Notes: generated by a model from the letters alone, not told the origin. A DNA stretch of 40,223 bases from DATILI01 sp035476635 (GCA_035476635.1 DATILI010000332.1:1-40223); one strand, 5' to 3'. Shown: positions 1 through 7,781, counted from the first letter of the stretch. A program made the numbers and translations.

Positions 1-210
1 CACCGGCCATGCTGTGGCGAACGGCACGCTCCAGCCGACCGGCCGCCCGGTGATCGGAATCACATGCAGGCCGGCCGCCTTGAGTTCGGCAAGCGCCTGA
101 AGCGCATCGGGCGTGATCGCGCCCTCGGTGGTCAGCGTGTCGTCGATGTCGGTGAACACGCCGAAGATCTGGCGGCGACCCTCGGCGGGCCATTGCAGCA
201 AATCCAGCAT
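1..210 (-). CDS. HAD-family hydrolase (C-terminal part outside the window)
   Basis: The visible 70 residues start MLDLLQWPAEGRRQIFGVFT and continue into DIDDTLTTEG, a HAD motif I with the nucleophile and acid/base aspartates (DxD) at about residues 21-23. About 25 residues on comes VIPITGRPV, the motif II region with its Ser/Thr-type position. This spacing fits the Cof/sucrose-phosphate-phosphatase (HAD-IIB) type, which removes phosphate from sugar phosphates or small metabolites, but the substrate cannot be read. The gene begins 15 nt after the prfC stop on the same strand and is probably co-transcribed with it. Motifs III and IV and the cap domain lie beyond base 1. Confidence 0.8.
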   Translation of the reverse strand, partial: MLDLLQWPAEGRRQIFGVFTDIDDTLTTEGAITPDALQALAELKAAGLHVIPITGRPVGWSVPFATAWPV

Positions 211-225
211 GGCGATTTGTTTTGT

Positions 226-1854
226 CTAGCTGGCGTTGTGCAGCGCCAGCCCCGCATGCTCGCGCAACGGATGAAAGTGGATCTTGGGAAAGCGCTCCTG
301 TGCCAGCCGCACGTCATACGGTGAGGTGCACAGATAGGCCAGCGTTTCCGCCGCATCCAGTGCCATGCGCTGCGGATAGGCGTCAGTGAAGGCGCGCAGC
401 TCGGCGGGTGTGTCGGCGGTGATCCAGCGCGCACCGGTGTATTGGCAGCCTTCGAGCCGCACGTCGGCGTCGTACTCCGCCTTCAGGCGATGTTGCACCA
501 CTTCGAATTGAAGCTGGCCAACGGCGCCCAGCAGCATCGGCCCGCCGATGCTGGGGCGAAACACCTGGATCGCGCCTTCCTCGCCAAGCTGGGCCAGGCC
601 CTGCTGCAACTGTTTGGTGCGCAGCGGATTCTTCAGCAGCACGGTCATGAACAGCTCGGGCGCGAAGAACGGCAAGCCGGTGAACTGCAGGTTGGCGCCG
701 TCGGTGATGGTGTCGCCCAGCTGCACGCCGCCATGGGTGGTGAAGCCGATGATGTCGCCGGCATAGGCCTCGTCCACGGCCTCGCGGCGCTGGCTCAGGA
801 AGGTCACGACCGAGGTCGGGCGCAGTTCCTTGGCTGTGCGTTGCACCTTGAGCTTCATGCCCGGCGTGTACTTGCCCGAAGCCATGCGCACGAAGGCGAT
901 GCGGTCGCGGTGGTTGGCGTCCATGTTGGCCTGCACCTTGAACACCACGCCGGAGAACGCGCTGTCTTCGGGCTGGATTTCCTTCTCGACGGGCTGCTTG
1001 TTCACCAGCAGCGAGCTCTTGCGCGGGCCGGGCGATGGCGCCAGGTCCACCAATGCGTCAAGTACTTCCATCACGCCGAAGTTGTTCACGCCCGAACCGA
1101 AGAACACCGGCGTCTGCTTGCCGGCGAGAAAGGCCTCGCGGTCCCAGGTGGGCGAAGCGCCGGTGGCGAGTTCCATGCTCTCGGTCGCGGTTTCAAACTC
1201 ATGGCCGAAGCGCTTGAGCAGCTTTTCACGATCGCCCAGCGCGACGGCTTCGAAGTCTTGCGGGCGACGCTCGCTGCCCGATTCGAACACGGTCATGGCC
1301 TGCGTACGCAGGTTCATGATGCCGCCAAAATTCTTGCCCTGGCCCACCGGCCAGGTCATGGGCACGCATGGCATGCCGAGCTCGCGCTCCACTTCGTCGA
1401 GGATGTCCAGCGGCTCGCGCACTTCGCGGTCCATCTTGTTGACGAAGGTGATGATGGGCGTGTCGCGCTGGCGGCAGACCTCGATCAGCCGGCGCGTCTG
1501 CGCTTCCACGCCGTTGGCCGCGTCGATCACCATCAGGGCCGAATCGACTGCGGTCAGCACGCGGTAGGTGTCCTCCGAAAAGTCCTTGTGGCCCGGCGTG
1601 TCCAGCAGGTTGATCACATGGTCGCGGTACAGCATCTGCATGACCGAACTGGCCACCGAGATGCCGCGCTGCTTTTCGATTTCCATCCAGTCCGAGGTGG
1701 CGTGGCGAGAGGCCTTGCGCGCCTTGACCGAACCGGCGATCTGGATCGCGCCGGAGAACAGCAGCAGCTTTTCGGTCAGCGTGGTTTTACCCGCGTCGGG
1801 GTGCGAAATGATGGCAAAGGTGCGGCGACGACGGGTTTCGGCCTGGTAGGACAT
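226..1854 (-). CDS. prfC: Peptide chain release factor 3
   Basis: 542-residue translational GTPase that recycles RF1 and RF2 from the ribosome after termination. The start MSYQAETRRRRTFAIISHPD is chosen because the P-loop (SHPDAGKTT) follows at once, as in other RF3 proteins; a much longer open frame upstream has no homology-like content. G motifs seen are DTPGHKDF (G3) and NKMDRE (G4). Domain II (FSGVVFKVQANMD) and the C-terminal RF3 domain (PELFMTVLLKNPLRTKQLQQ) are present. The length is close to the E. coli protein (529). Codon use is ordinary for the window. It is divergent from the riboswitch-ahcY unit, with about 90 bases between its start codon and the riboswitch. Confidence 0.97.
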   Translation of the reverse strand: MSYQAETRRRRTFAIISHPDAGKTTLTEKLLLFSGAIQIAGSVKARKASRHATSDWMEIEKQRGISVASSVMQMLYRDHVINLLDTPGHKDFSEDTYRVLTAVDSALMVIDAANGVEAQTRRLIEVCRQRDTPIITFVNKMDREVREPLDILDEVERELGMPCVPMTWPVGQGKNFGGIMNLRTQAMTVFESGSERRPQDFEAVALGDREKLLKRFGHEFETATESMELATGASPTWDREAFLAGKQTPVFFGSGVNNFGVMEVLDALVDLAPSPGPRKSSLLVNKQPVEKEIQPEDSAFSGVVFKVQANMDANHRDRIAFVRMASGKYTPGMKLKVQRTAKELRPTSVVTFLSQRREAVDEAYAGDIIGFTTHGGVQLGDTITDGANLQFTGLPFFAPELFMTVLLKNPLRTKQLQQGLAQLGEEGAIQVFRPSIGGPMLLGAVGQLQFEVVQHRLKAEYDADVRLEGCQYTGARWITADTPAELRAFTDAYPQRMALDAAETLAYLCTSPYDVRLAQERFPKIHFHPLREHAGLALHNAS

Positions 1855-1932
1855 GGGCTGCGGAGAGAAAGAGCTCTTGCGGGGGACGGGGCGGAGTGCC
1901 GCCGGAAAATGGCCGCAGGATCTGAAAAAAGA

Positions 1933-1938
1933 TAGAAT
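1933..1938 (+). promoter_or_regulatory. Candidate -10 box for the ahcY operon
   Basis: TAGAAT lies so that transcription would start near 1945, exactly at the 5' edge of riboswitch stem P1. No good -35 is seen (TGGCCG at a 17-nt spacing), so the promoter may need an activator. The call rests mainly on position. Confidence 0.4.
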
Positions 1939-1945
1939 TATCGCC

Positions 1946-2026
1946 TTCCGAGGAGCGTTGCAGCCCATTTCAGGGCGAGGCTCGGATCGCAGGGACCTCT
2001 CTCCTGCCTTTCCAACTGCGCTCACC
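1946..2026 (+). ncRNA. SAH riboswitch aptamer upstream of ahcY
   Basis: The sequence shows the conserved core of the S-adenosylhomocysteine riboswitch, GAGGAGCGTTGCAG, followed by GGCTCGG and a distal GCGCTCA. Visible pairings are P1 CCGAG (1948-1952) with CTCGG (1981-1985), inner stem GCCC (1963-1966) with GGGC (1973-1976), a variable hairpin GCAGG (1989-1993) with CCTGC (2003-2007), and the pseudoknot-type helix GAGCG (1953-1957) with CGCTC (2019-2023). This class is known to raise ahcY expression when SAH accumulates. Here it leads an ahcY-tlyA-metF operon, so SAH clearance and methyl supply would respond together. Confidence 0.93.
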
Positions 2027-2091
2027 CACTGCTGTCGTGAGGTGAGTCTGCCCCCAGCCAGTGGTTTTTCAGTCTGACCTTGGAGAAAACC
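2021..2091 (+). promoter_or_regulatory. Probable expression platform of the SAH riboswitch
   Basis: CTCACC (2021-2026) can pair with GGTGAG (2041-2046), extended by CAC/GTG inside. Its first three bases are also the 3' end of the aptamer helix CGCTC (2019-2023), so the two structures exclude each other. A second hairpin pairs GGTTTTT (2063-2069) with GAAAACC (2085-2091), leaving the ahcY Shine-Dalgarno GGAGA (2082-2086) partly in its 3' arm. There is no U-tract, so control of translation is more likely than termination. Which fold is the ON state is not decided by the sequence. Confidence 0.55.
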
Positions 2092-3525
2092 ATGAACGCC
2101 GTTCTCAAACCCGTTTCCACCGAAGATTGCGCCATTGCCGACCTGTCGCTTGCCGACTGGGGCAAGAAGGAAATCCGCGTCGCCGAAACCGAAATGCCTG
2201 GCCTGATGGCCATTCGCGACGAGTACGCGAAGACGCAGCCCTTGAAGGGCGCACGCATCACCGGTTCGCTGCACATGACGATCCAGACGGCCGTGCTGAT
2301 CGAGACGCTGCAGGCCCTGGGCGCCACCGTGCGCTGGGCTTCGTGCAACATCTTTTCGACGCAAGACCACGCCGCCGCCGCGATTGCCGCCAGCGGCACG
2401 CCGGTGTTCGCGATCAAGGGTGAAACGCTCACCGACTACTGGGACTACACCCATCGCATTTTCGACTTCGGGCCCAAGGGATCCGAAGGCGAAGGCCCGA
2501 ACATGATCCTGGACGACGGCGGCGACGCTACGCTCTTGATGCACCTGGGCCAGAAGGCCGAGAAAGATCTTGGCGTTCTCGCCAACCCGACCAGCGAGGA
2601 AGAGCGCATCCTCTACGCCGCGATCAAGGCCAAGGTCGCGCAAGACCCGACCTGGTACACCCGCAAGTCCGCACAGATCATCGGCGTGACGGAAGAAACC
2701 ACGACCGGTGTGCACCGCCTGAACGAAATGAGCGCCAAGGGCACGCTGCTGTTCCGCGCGATCAACGTCAACGATTCGGTGACCAAGAGCAAGTTCGACA
2801 ACCTCTATGGCTGCCGCGAATCGCTGGTGGATGGCATCAAGCGCGCCACCGACGTGATGATTGCCGGCAAGGTGGCCGTCGTGGCCGGCTATGGCGACGT
2901 GGGCAAGGGCTCGGCCCAGGCGCTGCGCGCGCTGTCGGCGCAAGTGTGGGTCACCGAGATCGACCCGATCAACGCGTTGCAGGCGGCGATGGAAGGCTAC
3001 CGCGTCGTGACCATGGAATACGCGGCCGACAAGGCCGACATTTTCGTGACCACCACCGGCAACAAGGACGTGATCACGCACGACCACATGAAGGCGATGA
3101 AGGACCAGGCCATCGTCTGCAACATCGGCCACTTCGACAACGAGATCCAGGTTGCGACGCTTGAGCAATACCAGTGGGAAGAGATCAAGCCGCAGGTCGA
3201 TCACGTGATCTTCCCGGACGGCAAGCGCATCATCCTGCTGGCCAAGGGCCGCCTGGTGAATCTGGGCTGTGGCACGGGCCATCCGAGCTACGTGATGTCT
3301 TCAAGCTTCGCCAACCAGACGATTGCGCAGATCGAGCTGTTCACCAAGACCGATGCCTACCAGGCCGGCAAGGTCTATGTGCTGCCCAAGCATCTGGACG
3401 AGAAGGTCGCGCGCTTGCAGCTTTCCAAGCTCAACGCCCAGCTTTCGGTGCTGACGGACGCGCAGGCGGCCTACATCGGTGTGGACAAGAACGGCCCGTA
3501 CAAGCCCGACACGTACCGCTACTGA
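2092..3525 (+). CDS. ahcY: Adenosylhomocysteinase (SAH hydrolase)
   Basis: 477-residue cytosolic NAD-dependent enzyme that splits S-adenosylhomocysteine into adenosine and homocysteine, removing the inhibitor left by methyltransferases. Typical blocks are GARITGSLHMTIQTAVLIET near the N-terminus, the substrate-region block NVNDSVTKSKFDNLYGCRES, the NAD-binding glycine loop VAGYGDVGKGSAQ, and NIGHFDNEIQ. It ends in KPDTYRY, a variant of the usual KPDHYRY tail. The start MNAVLKPVS is preferred to an ATG four codons upstream because GGAGAAAACC directly precedes it. It is the first gene of the riboswitch-controlled operon with tlyA and metF. Confidence 0.98.
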   Translation: MNAVLKPVSTEDCAIADLSLADWGKKEIRVAETEMPGLMAIRDEYAKTQPLKGARITGSLHMTIQTAVLIETLQALGATVRWASCNIFSTQDHAAAAIAASGTPVFAIKGETLTDYWDYTHRIFDFGPKGSEGEGPNMILDDGGDATLLMHLGQKAEKDLGVLANPTSEEERILYAAIKAKVAQDPTWYTRKSAQIIGVTEETTTGVHRLNEMSAKGTLLFRAINVNDSVTKSKFDNLYGCRESLVDGIKRATDVMIAGKVAVVAGYGDVGKGSAQALRALSAQVWVTEIDPINALQAAMEGYRVVTMEYAADKADIFVTTTGNKDVITHDHMKAMKDQAIVCNIGHFDNEIQVATLEQYQWEEIKPQVDHVIFPDGKRIILLAKGRLVNLGCGTGHPSYVMSSSFANQTIAQIELFTKTDAYQAGKVYVLPKHLDEKVARLQLSKLNAQLSVLTDAQAAYIGVDKNGPYKPDTYRY

Positions 3526-3533
3526 ACGCAAGG

Positions 3534-3566
3534 CTTGTCATGCCGGACCAGATCCGGTGCGACAAG
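3534..3566 (+). repeat. REP-like imperfect palindrome between ahcY and tlyA
   Basis: Outer arms CTTGTC (3534-3539) and GACAAG (3561-3566) enclose inner arms CCGGA (3543-3547) and TCCGG (3553-3557) around a CCAGA loop. From 3537 the segment matches the element at 32139-32160 at 18 of 22 positions (GTCAT-CCGGAC--GATCCGG), which suggests a dispersed REP-like family. It carries an ATG at 3540 that is in frame with tlyA but unlikely to be the real start. As RNA it would form a hairpin inside the operon that could stabilise the ahcY message. Confidence 0.6.
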
Positions 3567-3575
3567 AGCGGGCTC

Positions 3576-4337
3576 ATGCGTGCCGACCAACTCCTCGTAG
3601 AGCGCGGGCTTGCCGCGTCGCGCGCCCAGGCCCAGCGCCTGATTGGCGCCGGCGTGCAGTGGCGCGTTGGCGCGGGCACGGCCTGGCAGCGGGTCGTGAA
3701 AAACAGCGAGATGCTGCCCATGCCGGCCGAACTGCAGTTGCTGGACGCTGCCGAGACCAGCTATGTCTCGCGCGGCGGACTTAAGCTAGCGGGCGCTTTG
3801 CTGGGCAGCGGCGTGGTGGCAGCGGGGCGCTTGTGCCTGGATGTGGGGCAATCCACCGGCGGCTTTACCGACTGCCTGCTGCGCCACGGGGCGGCCAAGG
3901 TGGTAGGGGTGGACGTAGGGCACGGCCAACTCCATGCGTCGCTGCGGCACAACCCGCAGGTGGTGTGTGTCGAGCGGATCAATGCGCGCACGCTCAGTGC
4001 CGCGGATCTGGGAGCAGACGGTGCTATGCCGGGCTTTGATGTGATCGTCGGCGACCTTTCGTTCATCTCGCTCACGCTGGTGCTGCCCGCGCTGGTGCCT
4101 TTGCTGGAAGACGTGTCCGGCGATTTGCTGATGCTGGTCAAGCCGCAGTTTGAACTGCAACCGGGCCAGGTCGGCAAGGGCGGGTTGGTGAAAGATCCTG
4201 CGCTTTACGCGCAAGTGGAGCAGCGTATCCGTGCCAGTTGCCAGGAATTGGGCCTGCAAGTGCGGGGCTGGTACGCCAGCGCCATCACCGGAGGCGACGG
4301 CAACCGGGAATTTTTTATTCATGCAACGAAATCATGA
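3576..4337 (+). CDS. tlyA: TlyA-family rRNA methyltransferase (S4 + FtsJ-like)
   Basis: 253 residues. An S4 RNA-binding domain (MRADQLLVERGLAASRAQAQ, residues 1-60) is followed by an FtsJ/RrmJ-like Rossmann methyltransferase. The linker YVSRGGLKLAGAL, SAM site CLDVGQSTGGFTDCLL, acidic VGVDVGHGQL, GDLSFISL and LVKPQFEL are all diagnostic. The usual DVGASTGG reads DVGQSTGG here. TlyA proteins 2'-O-methylate rRNA cytidines and were once called hemolysin A; the exact target in this organism is inferred. The start at 3576 is chosen over an in-frame ATG at 3540 because the upstream 12 codons fall in a REP-like palindrome and the S4 domain starts here. Being a SAM user between ahcY and metF fits the operon's theme. 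Confidence 0.92.
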   Translation: MRADQLLVERGLAASRAQAQRLIGAGVQWRVGAGTAWQRVVKNSEMLPMPAELQLLDAAETSYVSRGGLKLAGALLGSGVVAAGRLCLDVGQSTGGFTDCLLRHGAAKVVGVDVGHGQLHASLRHNPQVVCVERINARTLSAADLGADGAMPGFDVIVGDLSFISLTLVLPALVPLLEDVSGDLLMLVKPQFELQPGQVGKGGLVKDPALYAQVEQRIRASCQELGLQVRGWYASAITGGDGNREFFIHATKS

Positions 4338-4347
4338 GGAGGAAGCG

Positions 4348-5175
4348 ATGAGCCTTCCGATCAGTCTGGAATTTTTTCCGCCGAAAACGCCCGAGGGCAC
4401 CGAAAAGCTGGGCCATGCGCGCCGCGCGCTGTACGCATTGAAGCCCGAGTTCTGCTCGGTGACCTTCGGGGCAGGCGGATCGACCCAGGACGGTACCTTG
4501 CAGGCCGTGCTGGCAATCAAGGCCGAAGGCGTGGAGGCGGCGCCGCACCTGAGCTGCATCGGCCAGACGCGCCAGACCATCCGCGAGCGGCTGCAAGCGT
4601 ACCGGGACGCTGGCGTCAAGCGCATCGTCTGCCTGCGCGGCGATTTGCCCAGCGGCTACGGCGCCAGTGGCGAGTTTCGCTATGCCAGCGACCTGATCGC
4701 CTTCATCCGCGAGGAGACCGCCCACCACTTCCATCTCGAAGTCGCGGCCTACCCGGAAGTCCACCCGCAGGCCCGCTCGCCCGAAGCCGACCTGCAGGCC
4801 TATGCGCACAAGGTGAAGGCCGGCGCCGACTCGGCGATCACGCAGTATTTCTTCAACAGCGATGCGTACTTCCGCTTTGTGGATGACGCGCAGCGGTTGG
4901 GGTTGGACGTGCCCGTGGTGCCCGGCATCATGCCGATCACAAGCTCCACGCAGTTGATGCGCTTTTCGGATGCCTGCGGTGCGGAGATCCCGCGCTGGAT
5001 TCGCTTGCGCCTGCAAAGCTTTGGCGACGACACGGCCAGCATCAAGGCCTTCGGTCTCGATGTGGTGACCGACCTGTGCGACCAACTCTGCAAGGCCGGC
5101 GTGCCGGGCATTCATTTCTATACGATGAACCAGGCCGTGGCGACGCTGGAAATCTGCAAGCGCCTGGGCTTGTAG
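4348..5175 (+). CDS. metF: 5,10-methylenetetrahydrofolate reductase
   Basis: 275-residue FAD enzyme of the single-domain bacterial type that reduces methylene-THF to 5-methyl-THF, the methyl donor for remaking methionine from homocysteine. Seen are LEFFPPKTPEGTEKL, the conserved FCSVTFGAGGSTQ, the FAD-contact block RIVCLRGDLP, EVAAYPEVHPQA, QYFFNSDAYFRFVDD and PGIMPITS. A strong GAGGAGGAAG Shine-Dalgarno ends just before the ATG, 10 nt after the tlyA stop. With ahcY it makes two steps of the activated-methyl cycle, both expected to follow the SAH riboswitch. Confidence 0.97.
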   Translation: MSLPISLEFFPPKTPEGTEKLGHARRALYALKPEFCSVTFGAGGSTQDGTLQAVLAIKAEGVEAAPHLSCIGQTRQTIRERLQAYRDAGVKRIVCLRGDLPSGYGASGEFRYASDLIAFIREETAHHFHLEVAAYPEVHPQARSPEADLQAYAHKVKAGADSAITQYFFNSDAYFRFVDDAQRLGLDVPVVPGIMPITSSTQLMRFSDACGAEIPRWIRLRLQSFGDDTASIKAFGLDVVTDLCDQLCKAGVPGIHFYTMNQAVATLEICKRLGL

Positions 5176-5187
5176 GGGCACCAAGCG

Positions 5188-5736
5188 ATGCTGGCGCGCT
5201 GGCTGCTTCCGCTCTTGGCCGGCGCCGCGCTGTTGGGCTGCGCCACGACGGCGCCGGAGCAGGCGCCCGTGAAGCCCGGGCCGCCGGCAACTGCCGCCGC
5301 GCCTGCGCCTGAGGGCGTATCCACCGGGGACGCCGACAGGCGCTTGCCGCCTTCAGCACAGTCGCCCCAGGCGCCTCGCAAGCAAGAGGCCGCGCCGCCC
5401 GAGGTTGCGGCAGCGTCCGATGCGCCGCAACGCTGGCAGGAGCTGGCGCGCGGCACCGCCTCCTGGTATGGCCGGCGCTTTCACGGTCGGCGCACCGCCA
5501 GCGGGGAAATCTACGACATGAACCGCTTGACGGCCGCCCACCCCAGCCTGCCTTTTGGCACGGTGGTCCGGGTGCGCAGCCTGGTCAATGGGCGCGAAGT
5601 CGATGTGCGCATCAACGACCGTGGCCCGCATCTGGCCGGCCGCATCATCGACTTGAGCCGTGCCGCCGCCGAGGCCCTGGGCCTGGGTGCGGCAGGGTTG
5701 AAGGGCGTCGTCTTGTCCGTTTTGCAGCAGCCCTGA
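5188..5736 (+). CDS. rlpA: RlpA-like septal ring lytic transglycosylase lipoprotein
   Basis: 182 residues. A signal peptide (MLARWLLPLLAGAALLGC) ends in a lipobox with lipidation at Cys18, followed by a Pro/Ala-rich linker to about residue 85 and a double-psi beta-barrel domain to the end: GTASWYGRRFHGRRTASGE, AAHPSLPFGTVVRV, NDRGPHLAGRIIDLS. RlpA proteins cleave naked glycan strands at the septum. The C-terminal SPOR domain of E. coli RlpA is absent, as in many shorter homologues, so septal targeting must come from elsewhere. The gene starts 12 nt after metF and is probably read through from that operon. It ends 3 nt before the convergent WYL gene. Confidence 0.9.
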   Translation: MLARWLLPLLAGAALLGCATTAPEQAPVKPGPPATAAAPAPEGVSTGDADRRLPPSAQSPQAPRKQEAAPPEVAAASDAPQRWQELARGTASWYGRRFHGRRTASGEIYDMNRLTAAHPSLPFGTVVRVRSLVNGREVDVRINDRGPHLAGRIIDLSRAAAEALGLGAAGLKGVVLSVLQQP

Positions 5737-5739
5737 TCA

Positions 5740-6696
5740 TCAAGGCGCAGGCCCGGCCTGTCGCATCAGGTGTTGAGCGCATTCGCGGACAGCCGCGTGC
5801 AGTGCATCGGGCGCGCGGATCTCAAAGCCGAACGACAGGCGCGCGAGTTGCCTCGCATACCAGGGCAGGTCGTTGGTCTCGCTGTGCAGCAGCACACCTT
5901 CGGCGCATGGCTGGAATAGCCCGATCGCCTCGAATAGCTCCTCGCGTGCGCTTTGCAGATCGGTTTTGAGCAACACCTGAACGCTGATTCCGCGCGGCAG
6001 CGTGGCCAGGCCCAGCGCCAGGTGGCGCACGGCGTCGAAGTCGGCCGGCGCGCTGAAGTGCGCATCGCACAGCGACAGGTGCTGCATGCGGTCCAGCCGA
6101 AACGAGCGCAGGTCGCGCCGCAGATGGCACCAGCCCACCGCATACCAACGCCCGCCGCGCCACGCCACGCCGTAGGGGTCGAAGTCGCGCTCGCTGGCCT
6201 CGCTTTGCGCGGAGCGGTAGGCCATGCGCACGCGCTGGCGGTCGTGCGCCGCGGCGCTCAAAAGGAACAAGGCCGCGTTGTCCGTCGCGGCATCGGGCCG
6301 CGCCAGGTCGAGTTGTACCGTTTCGCCCAAGGCACGTACACGACGCTTGAGCTTGTCGGGCATGACCCGTTCGAGCTTGGCCTGCGCGCTCTGCACTGCG
6401 GGGGCGGCCTGTGCCAACCCCAAGCTGCGCGCTGCCAGAAGGCCGACCGAGAGCGCCAGCGCCTCGTCGTCGGTGAACATCATCGGCGGCAGCTTGAAGC
6501 CGGGCATCAGGCGGTAGGCGCCGTAGCGCCCGCGCTCGGCCACCACGGGAACGCCCAGGTCTTCCAGCCGGGTGATGTAGCGGCGCAAGGTGCGGCCGTC
6601 CACTTCCAGCCGCGCCGCCAGTTCGGTGCCGCTGAGGGCGCCATGGGTCTGCAGCAACTCCAGCACGGTCAGCACGCGGGTGGTCGGCGAATACAT
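5740..6696 (-). CDS. YafY-type transcriptional regulator (HTH_11 + WYL)
   Basis: 318 residues. An N-terminal winged helix (TRVLTVLELLQTHGALSGTE ... VDGRTLRRYITRLEDLGVPV, residues 6-55) is followed by a WYL domain with GRWYAVGWCHLRRDLRSFRL, where the eponymous W-Y-L appears as W-Y-A, and a WCX-type C-terminal extension. WYL regulators sense ligands through this barrel. It is divergent from the gene at 6801, 104 nt away, with repeated ATTAGG boxes between them, so that gene is its most likely target. The effector is unknown. Confidence 0.9.
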   Translation of the reverse strand: MYSPTTRVLTVLELLQTHGALSGTELAARLEVDGRTLRRYITRLEDLGVPVVAERGRYGAYRLMPGFKLPPMMFTDDEALALSVGLLAARSLGLAQAAPAVQSAQAKLERVMPDKLKRRVRALGETVQLDLARPDAATDNAALFLLSAAAHDRQRVRMAYRSAQSEASERDFDPYGVAWRGGRWYAVGWCHLRRDLRSFRLDRMQHLSLCDAHFSAPADFDAVRHLALGLATLPRGISVQVLLKTDLQSAREELFEAIGLFQPCAEGVLLHSETNDLPWYARQLARLSFGFEIRAPDALHAAVRECAQHLMRQAGPAP

Positions 6697-6716
6697 GCAA
6701 GCCAGTTTAAATCTTA

Positions 6717-6742
6717 ATTAGGGCAGTAGTTGACCTATTAGG
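6717..6742. promoter_or_regulatory. Candidate operator in the divergent WYL/duplicated-protein region
   Basis: ATTAGG occurs twice in the same direction, at 6717-6722 and 6737-6742, exactly 20 bp apart (two helical turns). The second copy lies in the small palindrome CCTATTAGG. The 104-bp region is also locally AT-rich. No convincing -35/-10 pair was found on either strand. Binding by the WYL regulator is inferred from position only. Confidence 0.35.
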
Positions 6743-6800
6743 CTTTTACATTGCGTCCACGGGCCGCGCGTGCGGCCTGCAATCCAAAGGAGGCAATGCC

Positions 6801-7781
6801 ATGAATGCTGCTGTTCAATCACCAATCGACTCGGCCGAAGGGCTGCATGACTTTGACTTTCTCCATGGCCATTGGCGGGTGCACAACCGCCGCTTGCTCG
6901 AGCGCCTCAAGGGCTGCACCGAGTGGGAAAGTTTCGATGGCACGCAGTACTGCATGCCTTTGCTGGGTGGCATGGGCAATACGGATGAACTGCGCAACGA
7001 TGGTGGCCCGGTCGGCATCTCGCTGCGCTTTTTTGATCTGCAGGCGCGGCAGTGGGCGATCTATTGGGTCAGTCCGCGCGACGGATTGCTGCAGCCGCCG
7101 GTGCACGGCACTTTCATCGATGGCACCGGTGTGTTCGAAGGCAGGGACGTGCACGAGGGCCGGCCGGTGCGCGTGCGCTATCAATGGTCAGGTACACGCA
7201 TCGGCGCGCCACGCTGGAGCCAAGCTTACTCGGCCGACGAGGGCAAGACTTGGGAGACCAATTGGGTCATGACATTCACGCGCCTGGACGAAGAGGTCTC
7301 GGCGTATGCGCCGTTGCCTGCCGCCAGTCATGATTTCGACTTCTTCTTCGGCCGTTGGACGGTGCGCAACCGGCGCCTGTTGAAGCCACTGCAAGGAGCC
7401 GACCTCTGGGAGCACTTTGACGGCGAGCAGGTCTGCGCGCCGCTGCTTGGGGGCCTTGTCAACTACGACGAGTTGCGCGACGACCAGGGCGTGCCGCTCG
7501 GTCTTTCGCTGCATCTCTACGACCTGGCCGCGAGATGCTGGAAGGCGTATTGGGTGTCGGCGCGCGACGGCCTGCTGCAGGCGCCGGTCACCGGCGGCTT
7601 CGACAACGGCACGGGCATGCTCGAGGGCACAGACAGCTTCCAGGGCCGGCCTGTGCGCGTGCGCTACACCTGGTCGGGCGTGCACACGCCCACGCCACGC
7701 TGGGAGCAGGCGTATTCGGCGGATGGCGGTCGCAGCTGGGAAGTCAACTGGGTCATGGATTACGGGCGCGCGGAGGGTTGA
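6801..7781 (+). CDS. Uncharacterised protein with two tandem copies of a DUF1579-like domain
   Basis: 326 residues without a signal peptide or membrane segment. Residues 16-161 and 177-323 are clear copies of one another: HDFDFLHGHWRVHNRRL / HDFDFFFGRWTVRNRRL, CMPLLGGMGNTDELR / CAPLLGGLVNYDELR, YWVSPRDGLLQPPV / YWVSARDGLLQAPV, GRPVRVRYQWSG / GRPVRVRYTWSG and RWSQAYSADEGKTWETNWVM / RWEQAYSADGGRSWEVNWVM. The opening HDFDFxxGxW and the repeated W/F pattern resemble the DUF1579 / lipocalin-like family, which usually has one such domain of about 150 residues. The start follows a strong AAAGGAGG. Function is unknown; control by the divergent WYL regulator is likely. It is convergent with paaE, 20 nt away. 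Confidence 0.85.
   Translation: MNAAVQSPIDSAEGLHDFDFLHGHWRVHNRRLLERLKGCTEWESFDGTQYCMPLLGGMGNTDELRNDGGPVGISLRFFDLQARQWAIYWVSPRDGLLQPPVHGTFIDGTGVFEGRDVHEGRPVRVRYQWSGTRIGAPRWSQAYSADEGKTWETNWVMTFTRLDEEVSAYAPLPAASHDFDFFFGRWTVRNRRLLKPLQGADLWEHFDGEQVCAPLLGGLVNYDELRDDQGVPLGLSLHLYDLAARCWKAYWVSARDGLLQAPVTGGFDNGTGMLEGTDSFQGRPVRVRYTWSGVHTPTPRWEQAYSADGGRSWEVNWVMDYGRAEG

Noticed and set aside
442..1935. Long open frame antiparallel to prfC
   Set aside because: High-GC shadow of prfC; its translation is rich in His, Arg and Gln without any domain-like motif, while the other strand encodes a complete RF3.
1855..3282. N-terminal extension of prfC by several hundred residues into the ahcY region
   Set aside because: The extension is antisense to ahcY and the riboswitch, and RF3 proteins begin close to MSYQ.
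3540..3575. ATG at 3540 as the tlyA start
   Set aside because: These 12 codons lie in the REP-like palindrome and precede the S4 domain; the ATG at 3576 fits the family.
5740..5760. Terminator between convergent rlpA and the WYL gene
   Set aside because: Only 3 nt separate the genes and no hairpin with a T-run is seen.
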